From contig CAIIXF020000001.1 in the NCBI GenBank assembly GCA_903813345.2, positions 11,009,598 to 11,073,597 of the forward strand: 64,000 bases of DNA, in the 5' to 3' direction. The position numbers and the translations under genes were made by a program. This document shows positions 1 to 12,229 of the stretch, one piece after another (the stretch's first letter is position 1; each line of letters opens with the position of its first letter). The notes beneath the pieces are model-generated. The model searched no databases. It saw only the letters and a list, made by a program, of their open reading frames with translations, and had not been told where the DNA came from. Source of the stretch: Owenia fusiformis (Eukaryota > Annelida > Polychaeta > Sabellida > Oweniidae).

Positions 1-1098
1 ATCATAAACTAAAATTTAATAAACTTTAAAAGATCTTTAAAATTGAACCCTTCAAAGACTGTATCATGTTAACCCCCTGGCCAAGAATTCTTTCAAAATC
101 GTGCAGTTTTTCACCATTCTGAACACTTTTCAAATGATTTTGATTTTGGCCAATTTTGGCCAAAATTGTTAAAAGTGAACCCCCCTGGAATTTTTAAAAC
201 GTGCCCCCCCCCCCCCCTCTTAGCAAAAGCTGGCTACAGGTCTGTACTTTTTGGGATGAATTAACTGTTTTCTTCATCTTATATGTATATTTGCAACTGT
301 ATTAATGGAAGTGTTAAGTCTTAAGTCTAATTGACTCTATGTTTCACTTTTGATTGATATTTATGGATTTTAGGATATTATGATTCTATTTTACTCTTAA
401 GAAGGAAATATGAAGAAATGTCTGATTGACTCTTTCATTTATTTCCGATGGATATTTATGAATTCGACTCTATCTCAGGAAATATGAGGGAACTATGATG
501 TTTTCATTTTGATGGATATTTATGACTTTTAGGAAATTATAAGTAAATCATTTTGATATTCATCTATTTTGATTGTTGGATCTTATTGATTGTCACTTGA
601 AATTATATTTTAAACTCATCCCTTGAGCTTTCTGATTGATAAAAAAAATCTGACAGAAAATAAGCAATAAGACACTTATATTTAATAAGGCTTTTTGACT
701 TATAATAGAGCTGCATTAGAAAGCAGCTCATTGAGCATCGTTATTATCAGGGAATGAATCGTCTGCAAGAAAGCTATTTAAAAATGGATCATTAAATAAT
801 GTATGGATCTTTATATGATATGTTAAATTGCCAATGGGCTTTGAGAAATAATTGCATATAAAGATCAACTTATTTTCAGATAATGAGAATATTTATATTA
901 AATTGCAATTAATTGATCAATCTGCAAGAGCCCTTTAAGACATCTGCATTCTGATTATGATTTTATATGTAATTGCCAGACACAGGTAGAATTTTTTTAT
1001 TTACCTTCTATTTTGTATTCTATGAGTATTACATACTGTATGTATTAACATTACATATATATTTAGCTCACATGCGTGTGCTATTGTTATCGGCCTCT
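1..1098. other. A+T-rich non-coding DNA
   Basis: No coding signal in either strand. A C homopolymer run lies near 204-217. The 350-550 stretch has loosely repeated phrases (TTGATGGATATTTATGA and variants), suggesting an old degenerate tandem repeat. Confidence 0.5.
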
Positions 1099-1171
1099 TG
1101 TCTGTCTGTTCATCTGTCTGTTCATCTGTCTGTTCATCTGTCTGTTCATCCGTCTGTCTTTCTGTTCATCT
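1099..1171. repeat. Short tandem repeat, 12-bp unit
   Basis: The unit TCTGTCTGTTCA is repeated about five times with small changes at the end. Reading through it gives an artificial SVHL repeat on + and an NRQM repeat on -, so the short ORFs here are repeat artefacts. Confidence 0.9.
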
Positions 1172-3334
1172 GTAAACACATTGATATCTGATTCAAAATC
1201 CTCCATGTTATTGTTAAGGACTCTGTAAGGTCTTCCCAGGTCTCCAGAGGACTCAAAATTATGAAAAAGACCTGTCAAAACACATTTTAGGGTACTTTCA
1301 TTTTAGACTATTGATTCCTGAATAGGCTTTCAATATCAAAGTGTTGTTTTTATATTTTTATGGATGTTTCATTATATTTGCCCTTGATTGTAACATTGGA
1401 TTATTTTTTTCTGACACCCAGAAAACAGTTAATTTTTCTTGTAGGGTGGTAAATACATCTCACAAATGTCATAAATAATCTCGTAAAGGTACATCATAAC
1501 AGGTGCTTTGAGTGGCTGCATGTTTTAAGACACAACATATCTGTATCAGGTGTTATCCAAATTCTAAACTGGTAAGTAAATCTTATTGCAATGCTAATGC
1601 TTATTAAATAATAAGTTATCTGGACTCAGGAAGACTGTGGTGAATGCTTGCCATGCATCAACAAACTGGCAGCTCGTACTACATGTATCATATTTGGCTC
1701 CATACTAAATGTTTAAATGTGTCGATGAGTTATTCCCTCAGATCTTTAATCAACTAATAAATGCACCTGTGTCATTATAAATTATGTACCTTCATGTTAT
1801 GATAAAGTAAGGTAAAGATCATAATGTAATTATATGTTTTCACCTTGTTTTGCAGTTTATGTTGGGAGGGTATCCTTATATCTGACAGAGTTATCATTAA
1901 CAGGTGTATATTGATAGACTTGGTTCATTAAAACACATATTTCTGGTTGAGGTCACACTGCGTTAACATGCCCCCTAAATTCAGCAGTTCACATAGCAGA
2001 GGGCTGCCAGGTAATAGTGTTTTGCAAAATATTTAGAAATACAAGGAACTATTGCATGTATGTACATGGCTCATATTTGGCTGAAATTTTACTCTGTACC
2101 AACAATCTTGAATGACATCATTAATAACAACATTATTAGATCAATGGGATTTTTGACTTGTTTGAATGTTGCTAATGTGTTTTGTTTCTTTAAGTTCATA
2201 GAGGTTTTCAGAGTTGGCTCTGACATCATTTATTTTTGGAGATTTTGTAACACATATTTTCCTGGCTCCAATATTGCCCTTTACAGTTGTATATTGTAAA
2301 TTGTAAGATGAATAAGTAAAACAGTTCTGTCTGTTACTGTGATTATGGCTTGGGAGCATATACTCAATTATTTTACCATTTAACCAAGTGCCAATACTGT
2401 ATACTGTTTAAACTAGTTAATTTAAAAACGGAAATAGGGTTAATCAAATAAAAAATATAAAAAATATCATTGGGAACTGGCAATAAATCTATAAAATAAA
2501 ATGAAACATTCATGAAATATTTGAAATGTGATACAAGAATACAGGACTTTAGTTTCTCCTGGTAATGAACAATCGGAAAACCAATAATAAAGTGTCGCTA
2601 TTGTTATCCTACAATTGTTTTTTCTCTCATTGACAGGTGAGCCAATCAATAATATAAAAATACAATTATCTTAGCAGCTATAAAATAATGATCTATTTCT
2701 GTTTGTCTGAACCAAAATAGTCTACGATTTGATTAAAAAGTACCTTGTCAAGTTTCTTTATCCATTTGCAAATTTCCAAAAACAAGCCATTGACCAAGAT
2801 GACCTGATATTAGAGAGAAAGTCCAAAAATGAAACATTCTCATAAAACCTGTCAATCAAAATTCAATTCCTGGTCAAATTTCAATATGCCAAATAAAGTG
2901 TTATTTTGATAAGCAACTTTAATTGTTGATTCCAGCTCACGTGTATATCACTGAAATGCACGAACATTTTTGCATTAATTTGTCAAATGATTTGCTGACG
3001 AAGGTAATACCTAAAATATTAATTGTTATCAGGTCTTGAAATTACTTCAATTCACAATAAAAAATAATAGTATATAACAACATCATGGGGTTTCGTTTCA
3101 TAATTTTGAAGGGATATGTACAATGCACATGTTCAGCCTAAATCAGACATTGTGCAAAAATACCCAAAGTATTAGCACAATAGCACATGAAAGCTTAAGA
3201 AGTAATTAGCACTGTATTATCTATTCTAGCTGGAGCTAGACTTCACAGGAAACTGCACAGCATTTGATTGGAGCCCATTGGTGTTAAGTTAGAAAGTCTG
3301 TAAATGTTCTTTTAAAGTTTCAGTATCCTAATAG
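1172..3334. other. Non-coding DNA, nothing recognised
   Basis: Only short chance ORFs. No conserved protein motif, RNA gene or clear repeat boundary seen by eye. Confidence 0.4.
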
Positions 3335-3508
3335 TACTGTACTCCTGGTAAATTTCGACGCTATAAAATTTCGCGATTTTTCAAAATTGCAATTTCAACG
3401 CTATAAAATTTCGCGGATTTAAGTTGATGACATAAATGTTCGCGATCTTACTACATTAGCGAACAAAGCGAAATTAAATCGTACGCGAACAATACCCGGA
3501 GTACAGTA
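3335..3508. mobile_element. Short TIR element (MITE), family A copy 1
   Basis: The left end reads TACTGTACTCCTGGTA and the right end, reverse-complemented, reads TACTGTACTCCGGGTA, giving a 16-bp TIR with one mismatch. The 174-bp body is rich in AATTTCGCG-type phrases and has no ORF. It is therefore non-autonomous. A longer relative with similar ends lies at 11250-11589. The superfamily is not certain; a clear target duplication was not resolved. Confidence 0.7.
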
Positions 3509-3514
3509 TTTGTA

Positions 3515-3600
3515 CATGTAGAGTAAAACCTTTGGTACCTCTAAGTGTTCTACTTTGGAGGTGTTCCACTTATAGAGGTTCCACTTTACATGTCTCATTG
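3515..3600. repeat. GTGTTCCACT-type degenerate repeat
   Basis: AGTAAAACCT followed by variants of GTGTTCYACTT/AGAGG. The same motif mix occurs inside a GRL gene intron at 50104-50286, so this is probably a fragment of the same dispersed element. Confidence 0.4.
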
Positions 3601-4317
3601 TATATACTCAGTCTGTTCACGTGGTCACTATTTGAAACACTGAAATTCTGTCTCAAGTCTGCTATTAGTGTGGTTCACATAACTTACAAACACCTTTACT
3701 TAGCACATATAACAACATGGATCTGTTCTATTGGCACCATATCTATTGCCTAAAGATATATAAAAATACATAAACCCTCCAAAAATACATATACCCCCTC
3801 TTGGTAAGAGAGGGTCATTAGTAGATCCTAGTATAAGGGGCCCTAACTGTGAATCAGTAACCTGTGTGAGTGTACATGTATATTGATAGATTCGAACAGT
3901 GTTGTTTATTGAGAGCAAAAGACATCAGGGGATACCATGAACAATCAAAACCTATTACCTGATTAATTGAAATATCATCGACAATACGGCATAATTGAGT
4001 TCTCCCTGAAGTATCAGTTGATAAGAGTAGAAGTAATAGTTTTCCAAAATAAACTAGTAATGGGAGCACAACTAAGCACATTTTACAAAATATATATGTA
4101 TAATTTATTTTATATTCATATTGACGACTTGTACATGCATGTTTCTTATCGTTCATCAGTAACAATAATGATAATCATCATAAATTGATTGATTTATCAG
4201 TTATGCCTGTCCAAGAACTGTAGATCTGTCTGAATATAACAGCAGCAGTGTGTTCCACTGGTTAATTGTTCAAAATATTACTGAATATTTTATTAATCAT
4301 TTGGTATTAGTTGTAAT

Positions 4318-4710
4318 GTCCAGCCATCGACATTAATGATGCATTATGAATGGTATTGCACAGGCATCAATACATTTAATGATGTGGTATTAGTTGTAGT
4401 GTCCAGGCATTGATAATGATTTGGTATAAGTGGTATTGCACAGGCATTGATACCTACCATGATGTAGTATCAGCAGTAGTTTCCAGGCATTGATAATGAT
4501 TTGGTATAAGTGGTATTGCACAGGCATCAATACATTTAATGATGTGGTATTAGTTGTAGTGTCCAGGCATTGATAATGATTTGGTATAAGTGGTATTGCA
4601 CAGGCATTGATACCTATAATGATGTGGTATCAGGGGTAGTGTCCAGGCATTGATACAAATTAGTGATGTGGTATAAGTGGTATTACCTATGCCATATACC
4701 TATTAATAAT
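4318..4710. repeat. Minisatellite, 80-bp period
   Basis: GTCCAGGCATTGATA recurs at about 4401, 4481, 4561 and 4641, an exact 80-bp period. Each period contains two related halves of about 40 bp (one with GCACAGGCAT, one with GTCCAGGCAT), so the array probably grew from a dimerised 40-bp unit. Confidence 0.9.
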
Positions 4711-4929
4711 GTGGAATCAGTGATAGTGACTGGCATTCAATATCTTAATAATGTGATCTAGTGTCAACCTCTTCCCAGACAATTCACCTCATTCTATCCA
4801 CATCCTCGTCTCATTCCCATTGCATGCAACATGTAATTGCAGTTGCATCCTGTACTAACTGCTATAAATAATCAGTATATCAGTGCGTACAGGTACCACA
4901 ATTGATGACTAGACAATGTAGGATTGTCA

Positions 4930-5214
4930 ATGCACAATTCAATGCCATTCTTAGTTGTTCTTTGGACAACCATCTTGTTTCATGTACATTGTTACCCAGT
5001 CGCACTGCAGATGGGATGGCCTGAGAAATTTGAGCAGGCTCAAAATTCCAGAGCGCTTTCCTGTTGGAGCATGACCATGAACTTTGTCAAAAGACCTAAA
5101 AGTTCCAAAAACCTCCAGTATGTTTCCAAACAGTTTTATCCCATTTGGCAACATCTTCAGGAACCTAATGAGAACTTAGTTTTTGGGACTGAGGTGTTAA
5201 GTCTTGACGAGTGA
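4930..5214 (+). CDS. Possible small secreted protein ORF (weak)
   Basis: An ORF of 94 residues from the ATG at 4930. Its first 20 or so residues (MPFLVVLWTTILFHVHC) look like a signal peptide; the rest is not recognised. There is no supporting splice signal, poly(A) site or homology. It could be chance, part of a transposon, or a fragment of a real gene. Low confidence. Confidence 0.12.
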   Translation: MHNSMPFLVVLWTTILFHVHCYPVALQMGWPEKFEQAQNSRALSCWSMTMNFVKRPKSSKNLQYVSKQFYPIWQHLQEPNENLVFGTEVLSLDE

Positions 5215-5929
5215 TATGTTAAAGCTACTGTTTTCACCATTTCACTGTTTTCTAACTGCGAATTAATTATATGGAATGTTTTTATACCTGAACATCATCT
5301 GTTATGTAATTTCGCACAGATTGACAATCAGAACAAAACAAATTGCAACTAACAGCTATACGGGGTAGTGTGAACTTGGGACTAATGAACCATAGTTGAT
5401 TTTATTGTGCAGATCTTCTGCAACGCGATACATCCTGTAAGGAGATTAATTCACACCCTCTCAAGTGTTCATAAAACATAGGACATCACTCTTGTTCTAA
5501 ATAGAGTTGAAATATGGCAGAAAACTATATAGATCAATCAGTCCATTTCAATGAGATTTTCCTATGGAGGTAATTGGATATATGTTGAGGGAAGTTAATG
5601 CCAATGAGAAATGATTGAAGAAGCTGAATCGATTAGGATTATAGCCTAAACAATCTATACTATGGCACGACCTGAGTTACTTATCTCATTCTATTAAATG
5701 TTATTATGTGACGTTTTTCTGGTCTTAAATATTGTTATTCTTTACCTATTGTATTGAGATCCTATTGCTGGGATCAATGACAATTTGGTAAACGCCCACT
5801 TTAAGGACACAACCACATTGGTCCTCGTTGTCTAACACGTGCCTGGGTAAATGATTTTGTAACTTTCAATGAACTTCTAAAGGTCAAAAAGGTATTTTTT
5901 CAACTTGCTTCAAATTGACCATTTTTTCA
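5215..5929. other. Non-coding DNA, nothing recognised
   Basis: No ORF, RNA gene or repeat boundary could be supported here. Confidence 0.4.
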
Positions 5930-6365
5930 AAATCATCTACAAGTTATAAGAAGTTCAAATCTAACTTTAGATTTAGATTTGACCTTCATTTTACGATTAC
6001 GTTATTTTACGATTTTTGCTGTAACTCGAAAAATAGTGGAGCGATTTTGTTCATATTTGGTATGTGAATACTATAAAAATGGCACACTGTCTAATGACAC
6101 TTTTGGTAGAAGGCGGCTATTTTGAAAATGGCCACCATTTTGAAAAATGGCTGCCATTTTAACATATTTTACTATAACTCGAAAAGTAGTGGAGCGATTT
6201 TGTTCATATTTGGTATGTGAATACTATAAGCATGGCACACTGGCTAATGTCACTTTTGGTAGAAGGTGGCCATTTTTGCTATATACATGTACTTTGTTTG
6301 TAAAAATGCCAGCCATGGCTGTTCGATGGGATTTGCTACGCTTTGGCGTTGCTGTTGTCTAGTTA
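5930..6365 (+). repeat. Dispersed repeat family B, copy 1
   Basis: Contains two tandem variants of a unit of about 150 bp (ACTCGAAAAGTAGTGGAGCG, then GTTCATATTTGGTATGTGAA, a GGCACACTG phrase and TTTTGGTAGAAGGYGGC). It ends with a tail of about 65 bp that includes AAAATGCCAGCCATGGCTGT and reaches the TTGTCTAGTTAC end. The same unit and nearly identical tail recur at 15300-15650. ORFs here are repeat-derived. Confidence 0.8.
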
Positions 6366-9095
6366 CATCTTGTTTCAAATTGACCATTTTTTTAAATTAA
6401 TCATCTGCAAGTTTGTTCATACTCATGTAAGATATATTTTACGTTTTTTTCTGAATCAATGCATGGTTTGTGTAGGGGGCTTGCTGTTAATTTTATTGGG
6501 ATATAACTGGATCTCTGAATTTCTTATATTTTTGAGGGTATAATACCATACCACCTCTCCCTTTGTCTCTCCTTTGTCCTTTCCTCATATTACAATAAAG
6601 GCTGCTAAAGCCAAAATAGTGTTCTTTGATTATACTGCTGGAATATTCTCCTCATATAATTTTGCAATTTCTGCAAGATTGCTCAGTTTATAAGTCCTAT
6701 TTGTTGGTCCAAAGTGATTGAGGGCTCAGTTGGTGAGTCCCAGCATACCAATATGACCAATAAATCATCATGAAAGTTAAAAGGTTAATCAGAATTAAGC
6801 ATTTAATCAAAGCATTTAGCATTTAATCAAGGCACAGGGGGATTGCTCATTATTAAGTTAGGCTGATTGCTTCAGTTCTCATACTCAACATTGACCTCAT
6901 ACAAACCTGATAAAAAGTACACTCTGAACTGAGCCTATTTATTTTAAAGTTCCAAATCGGTGATTCATGCAGTATTATAAAAGAGAGACTTCAAAAAGAC
7001 AACAGAGCACCAAACAGTGCAATCAGGTATGACCACCAAGAAATTTAAAACAACCTTGCAACCAATCAGAAATATCTTTTCAGATTAGAAAATTGTAAAT
7101 TTCATAGGCACCAAAGTGTCACATTATTTAATCACATATGCCACATCATTATTTTGTACAGAACCATGCTGTCGACGCCATTTAGGAACATTGCTTCTCA
7201 CCATGAGTTTAGAGAGCCTCCTAAGAAAGCCAATGTTCTCACAATAACAATTACTATTTTTTGAAGAAATTACATTTAAGACATACAAATGCTCTTAGAA
7301 TGTATGGGCAAATGAGACCTTTAATAGAACCAATCAGCTACTGAATCACCGTTTAGTTAAAGATATCTCTTTAAAATCAGTGGTCAATTGTTTTCCCTGT
7401 GGGATAACAAGTAGGTGTTAATATTGAGTGAGAGAAACATTTTACTAAGTACCACATCTATCCCTCTATTACCACAAAGGTATGTGAATTACAATCACTT
7501 TCCTGGATTGGTTAAAATAACTTGCCTCTCATCTTCGAACAATTATGACTTGAGTGGTCTTCTGTACCTTAATCAATTCCTAAGTGTTTTAATTGGATTT
7601 TTATATGTGGCCTATTGATCCACTGAGATGCCTTTATTGCAACATGTGCAGCTTCATTTAACAGGTTGGATGACATATGGTAGGAAATATGCAGAAAATG
7701 ATAAAAACCAAAGAGTAAGGGTTTTGTTATTGAATTTGGAGGAAGCAATTAGTATGAAGGGAAAATGAACTTACAAAAACAAGAGGGGCAACAAGTGTTT
7801 CGCAAATAAGCACCAAGGGCAACATTTAATGAGTATATGTGTGTGTGTCATATTGTTTCATTAAGCGAAATGATACCACTGTAGCTATTTTTATTAAACA
7901 AGAAGTTCATATCTTAGAATTTGTTTGAAAACTCCACACTCATGAGCTTTTAAATGACATCAGCAGTTAAGAATAACAATTTGCCTTCTACTGATCCTTT
8001 GGCCCATCATATGGAGATGACATTTACAAAGTAGTCAAGGTTGCTATTTTTGCTTTACTAAGCATAATCAAAAAGGAGCACTTTATGTGTGAGATATAAT
8101 CTGTAAAAGAAATAAAAAGAAATAAAAATAGGTCACATGAGTATATAACCTTGCCCTTTGCACAATATCATATTTCAAAATTGAAACTCATATCTCATCC
8201 CTTATGCAATCCTGTACCAGATTATTGATCAATTTTAAATCAGATAATGATTGGCAGCTGTTATTTATCGATGATAACGAAAGAATATGGATTTATTCTT
8301 TGAAACAATTTGACATTGATCTTGAAAAATATCAAATTGGCACTTGGGTACTAGGTGGTATGACATATACTATGATCAATATTATATTTTCCTCCAGAAT
8401 AAAACTCATATCCATTCCTTCTATTAATTTTGCAGTTATTTCCAAATTGCTGTCTATAGTTATGCAACAAAAATCTAAAAATCAAGTTGGTCCTTGAAAA
8501 TATAGAATATTTGCTATATCATTAACCATTAACAACAATATATTGAATGATGAATGTTCAAAAGAGCAATAAATATTATATATTAATGAAAATTACAAAA
8601 GAATAAGATTATTGCAAACATATTATTTCTTTGATGGCCTCAGAAATATTCATAACATTTATTCAACCTATGAATGTATGATATTGATAATATCTTGACA
8701 TTTTTATTGCTTTAAAATATTTATACCTTATTTCAAAGCTTCATATGCATTATTGGAAATATATTACAATTCAAAGTCACTTATACATAATTTAAAAGAT
8801 CATAGTTATTGTAACCTCCTTGTGTATTTGAGAATAACAGTTTTTGATAGATGAATCATTCCTAAAGGTGAATATACTTGTATAAATAAAATTTTAAAAA
8901 ATCATGAGTAAAGATTTGTTTTCCTTATAACTTTCATGCTTATTAATATATAGTACTATACTGTATATAGTACTTGAATTACACATAAATGTTTTTAAAA
9001 TTGAAGTTTGCATTATTTGGATTCAGTCTTTGAAATAATCTTGTTTTATATGATGAATGATTATCAATGAATAATAGATAGTATCATGTCACACT
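6366..9095. other. Non-coding DNA, nothing recognised
   Basis: Only short ORFs with no recognisable motif, including one of 97 codons at 8204-8497 that looks like chance in A+T-rich DNA. Confidence 0.4.
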
Positions 9096-10036
9096 GTCAT
9101 GCCTAACCATCAATAACATACAGTGACAAAATATATGGGTGTACACTTTAGACTATGTTGTCACATATTAACGATTTGAGGGAAAAACTGTGATGTATGT
9201 TTTAAAAGATTTATTTGAGGAATATTCATGTATAATTTCTTGTGCATGCACTTGGCAAGACATTTAACTTTCAAATTAAGTTAGCAGATTCTCGGGTAAT
9301 GTTCAATTTTTTCTAGGTAATTCCAACCACATAATTGACCGACTGGAAAATGTTGGTTATATCCACATTTTCATTAATAATTTTTTTTCCCCTAGCGTCT
9401 TAGAGTGTCAATTATTTTTTTTATAAGAAACTGCTTCTGTAAACTACACAATATAGGACAGATGAAGATTTAATAAATATTCACATTTTGACAATAATTT
9501 ATAAAAATTAGAATTGTATGTTGTCAACTCGAGTGTACGTTGACACTTTGATATTCAGATGTAAATTCACATTCAATTAAACAGCGAACCATATGTTATC
9601 ATGTACACATGTACAGGTAATTTACAAAATACATTTGATGATGTATGATTATATACACTCGAGTTGACAACGTACAATTCTGTTTTTTAAATTTATACCC
9701 AAAGCGTGAATATTTGATAAAGCTTCATCCATCCTAAATTGTGTAGTTTATAGAAGCATATTCATACAAAAATAATCGACACTCTAAGACGCTAGGGGGA
9801 AAAGTGGTTAATGAAAATGTGAATATTATCAACATTTTCCAATCGGTCACTAAAGTGGGTGGAATTACATGTACCTAGAAAAAACTCGACCACTTCTCGA
9901 GAATTTGTCTACGTAATTAGAAAGTTAAAGGTCTTGCCAAGTGCATGCTCGAGAAATTAAACATGATTTACTTCATCATCTAAAGTGTACACCCATATAT
10001 TTTGTCACTGTACGTTGCTGATGGTTAGGGCGTGAC
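9096..10036. mobile_element. Long inverted-repeat (foldback) element
   Basis: Left arm starts near 9096 (GCCTAACCATCA, then ACAGTGACAAAATATATGGG). The right arm carries the complement, ending near 10036. Matching landmarks in both arms include CTAGCGTCTTAGAGTGTC (9396; complement at 9777) and CAACTCGAGTGTA (9525; complement at about 9655). The arms are over 400 bp each and the centre is near 9590. The left arm has an extra stretch of roughly 80 bp near 9170-9235. No transposase ORF. Confidence 0.85.
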
Positions 10037-10827
10037 TGATAGGCCTTGATCTTATTTTTTATTTCCTGATTTGGATATTTTAGGCATGGGGACCATCTCA
10101 ATGTTTTAATTGATTGAATCAAGTTAAGCCCCTCACCCTAAATATCAAGTTTCTATCTAGTATTCTTCTTAGGAATTGATACATGATACTCATAAATCAA
10201 AATTGGCATTACCGTCTTTCCCCAAACATAATTAATCACATCAATTTTAACACTATCCCTTAATTGGGTGGAATTGATTATTGAATTTAAAGTGTGTTAA
10301 TCTCATATTTTGCCCCTGGCACTATCTGATCACAAATTGGAAATGTATTATGTTACTCCAGAAGTGAATCTCTAGCTTCAATGTATCTGCATGAAACAGA
10401 TACCAACAACAACAACATGACATAATTTTGGGGCACCTTGAAAGATCATCCTCATTTCCACAAACAGATTGCAAGCAGAAAGTAATTTACCATGCTGGCT
10501 TCTTTACCCAAAAGAAAACTTTATAGAGCCACAAATTAACTGAAAATGTATGATATCATTTGAAGGAAGGCAAGAGTAAATCAATATTTGTGTAGTATAA
10601 AATACCAGAGATATTGGCTAAGTAAATAGGGACAGCATAACATTTCAGTTGCAAATCATACTTAAACTAAAATGGAGTAATCTTCTTTTACCCAATCATG
10701 TCATTAAGGTTTAGGGGCTTTGGAGTAAGAAGAACTCATTAGTTGGCAAAGTGTTGATTACGAATTATTGCCACTTCTGGAAAAGAAACCTCATGGAGGG
10801 TATTATGTAGTAATTATTATGTCAGCT
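10037..10827. other. Non-coding DNA, nothing recognised
   Basis: No gene or clear repeat could be supported. Confidence 0.4.
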
Positions 10828-11279
10828 AACTAAGGAAATGTAACAAAGAATCCACTATGTCTATTTTATCTACGATAAGATAGTCCACCATATCAGCAGT
10901 TTTCCCTTGATGAAGTTGTCCTTCAATCCCCAGTTAAGAACTTCAGAGTATTTGACTATTCCACAGTCCAAAACTTAAACAAACTGTTTGTACTTGTCCA
11001 TCTATGTATCAGTGCAAAGGAAATATTGTACTCCTGGTTTTCAACTGCGATTAAACTAAGGAAATGTAACAAAGAATCCACTATGTCTATTTTATCTACG
11101 ATAAGATAGTCCACCATATCAGCAGTTTTCCCTTGATGAAGTTGTCCTTCAATCCCCAGTTAAGAACTTCAGAGTATTTGACTATTCCACAGTCCAAAAC
11201 TTAAACAAACTGTTTGTACTTGTCCATCTATGTATCAGTGCAAAGGAAATATTGTACTCCTGGTTTTCAACTGCGATTA
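10828..11279. repeat. Perfect tandem duplication, 226-bp unit x2
   Basis: The block from AACTAAGGAAATG to CTGCGATTAA at 10828-11053 is repeated, by eye without a difference, at 11054-11279. The duplicated unit includes the first bases of the family A element at 11250. It could be a very recent duplication or an assembly join error. Confidence 0.9.
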
Positions 11280-11589
11280 AATTTCACGAAATTTGTGATG
11301 ATGATAAAATTGCAAACAAATAATTGGCACAATTTGCCAATTGAATCCCAGGCGAAATATAACATTTGGTAGACATGCTTATTGTACATTAATGAACCAC
11401 TGTTTGTGTCATGGGGTAATATTTAAAAACTTCAGGGGGTCTTTGGTAACTTAAGTTTACAAGCTTGAGGATTCATATCAGAGAAATGAATTTTAACTTG
11501 TGAAATCTGCGTAATTTTATAGCGGCGAAATTGTGATACCTCAAAATTTGCAAAATTTAATAGCGTCGAAATAAACAGGGAGTACAGTA
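11250..11589. mobile_element. TIR element family A, copy 2
   Basis: Left end TATTGTACTCCTGG and right end, complemented, TTACTGTACTCCCTG, matching the termini at 3335-3508. The body again carries AATTTCGC/GCGTCGAAAT phrases. About 340 bp, non-coding. A truncated left end is also present at about 11024 because of the 226-bp duplication. Confidence 0.65.
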
Positions 11590-11834
11590 ATACAATGCCC
11601 CTTAATATGAATAGGTTTTTGTGTCTTTCATGGTTACATGCATTAAGTCACTACCATTAATATAGGATGCATTATACCCTCTCATGCGAGTAATGAGCAA
11701 TACGTGAGATACGTCAGCATTGGTGGCATATAAAATATTATCCTCTTTTATGCCTAAGTAATACCTCAATATTCTCATTTGTGAGAACTGATAATGTACA
11801 AACTACAAAGGCAGTATTCAAAAAACTTTCATTT

Positions 11835-12229
11835 CAAAGGACGATTCTCGGTTTGGAGAACAGTCTCCTGGGCTAATAATTTTTTTTATGAAAAATATAG
11901 AAATATTACCCAACTTAAACTATGAATATTTAAAAGAGGACATTTAAATCTACAAGATGTAAAAATAACAAATTTGTCTGAAGCAGGGATAACGCTCAAA
12001 TAGACCGATTCAATAAAATACATGTCTCGATTTAGGGAAAGAAGTTCATCAGTGTACTGCGCTAATATTTTTTTGCAAAAAATCTAGAAATATTACCCAA
12101 ATTAAATTATGACTTTTCAAAAGAAGACATTCAAATCTATATTATGTAAAAATATCAAAATTGTCCGAAGCAGGGATAATGCTCATTTAGTTTGATGAAC
12201 TTCGTTCTCCAAACCGAGAATCGTCCTTT
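11835..12229. mobile_element. TIR element with 26-bp ends
   Basis: AAAGGACGATTCTCGGTTTG at 11835 and its complement ending at 12229; identity continues to about 26 bp. Inside, a unit of about 160 bp (AATATAGAAATATTACCCAA to GAAGCAGGGATAA) is present twice in direct orientation, at about 11895 and 12080. No ORF. No clear target duplication seen, so the superfamily is not called. Confidence 0.75.

Noticed and set aside
1087-1278. ORFs with NRQM and SVHL repeats
   Set aside because: They are translations of the 12-bp tandem repeat, open on both strands because the unit length is a multiple of three.
4318-4710. CRISPR-like alternating repeats
   Set aside because: The 80-bp period consists of two related halves rather than repeats plus unique spacers.
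8204-8497. 97-codon ORF as a gene
   Set aside because: No motif, no splice or poly(A) support, and amino acid make-up as expected from A+T-rich random DNA.
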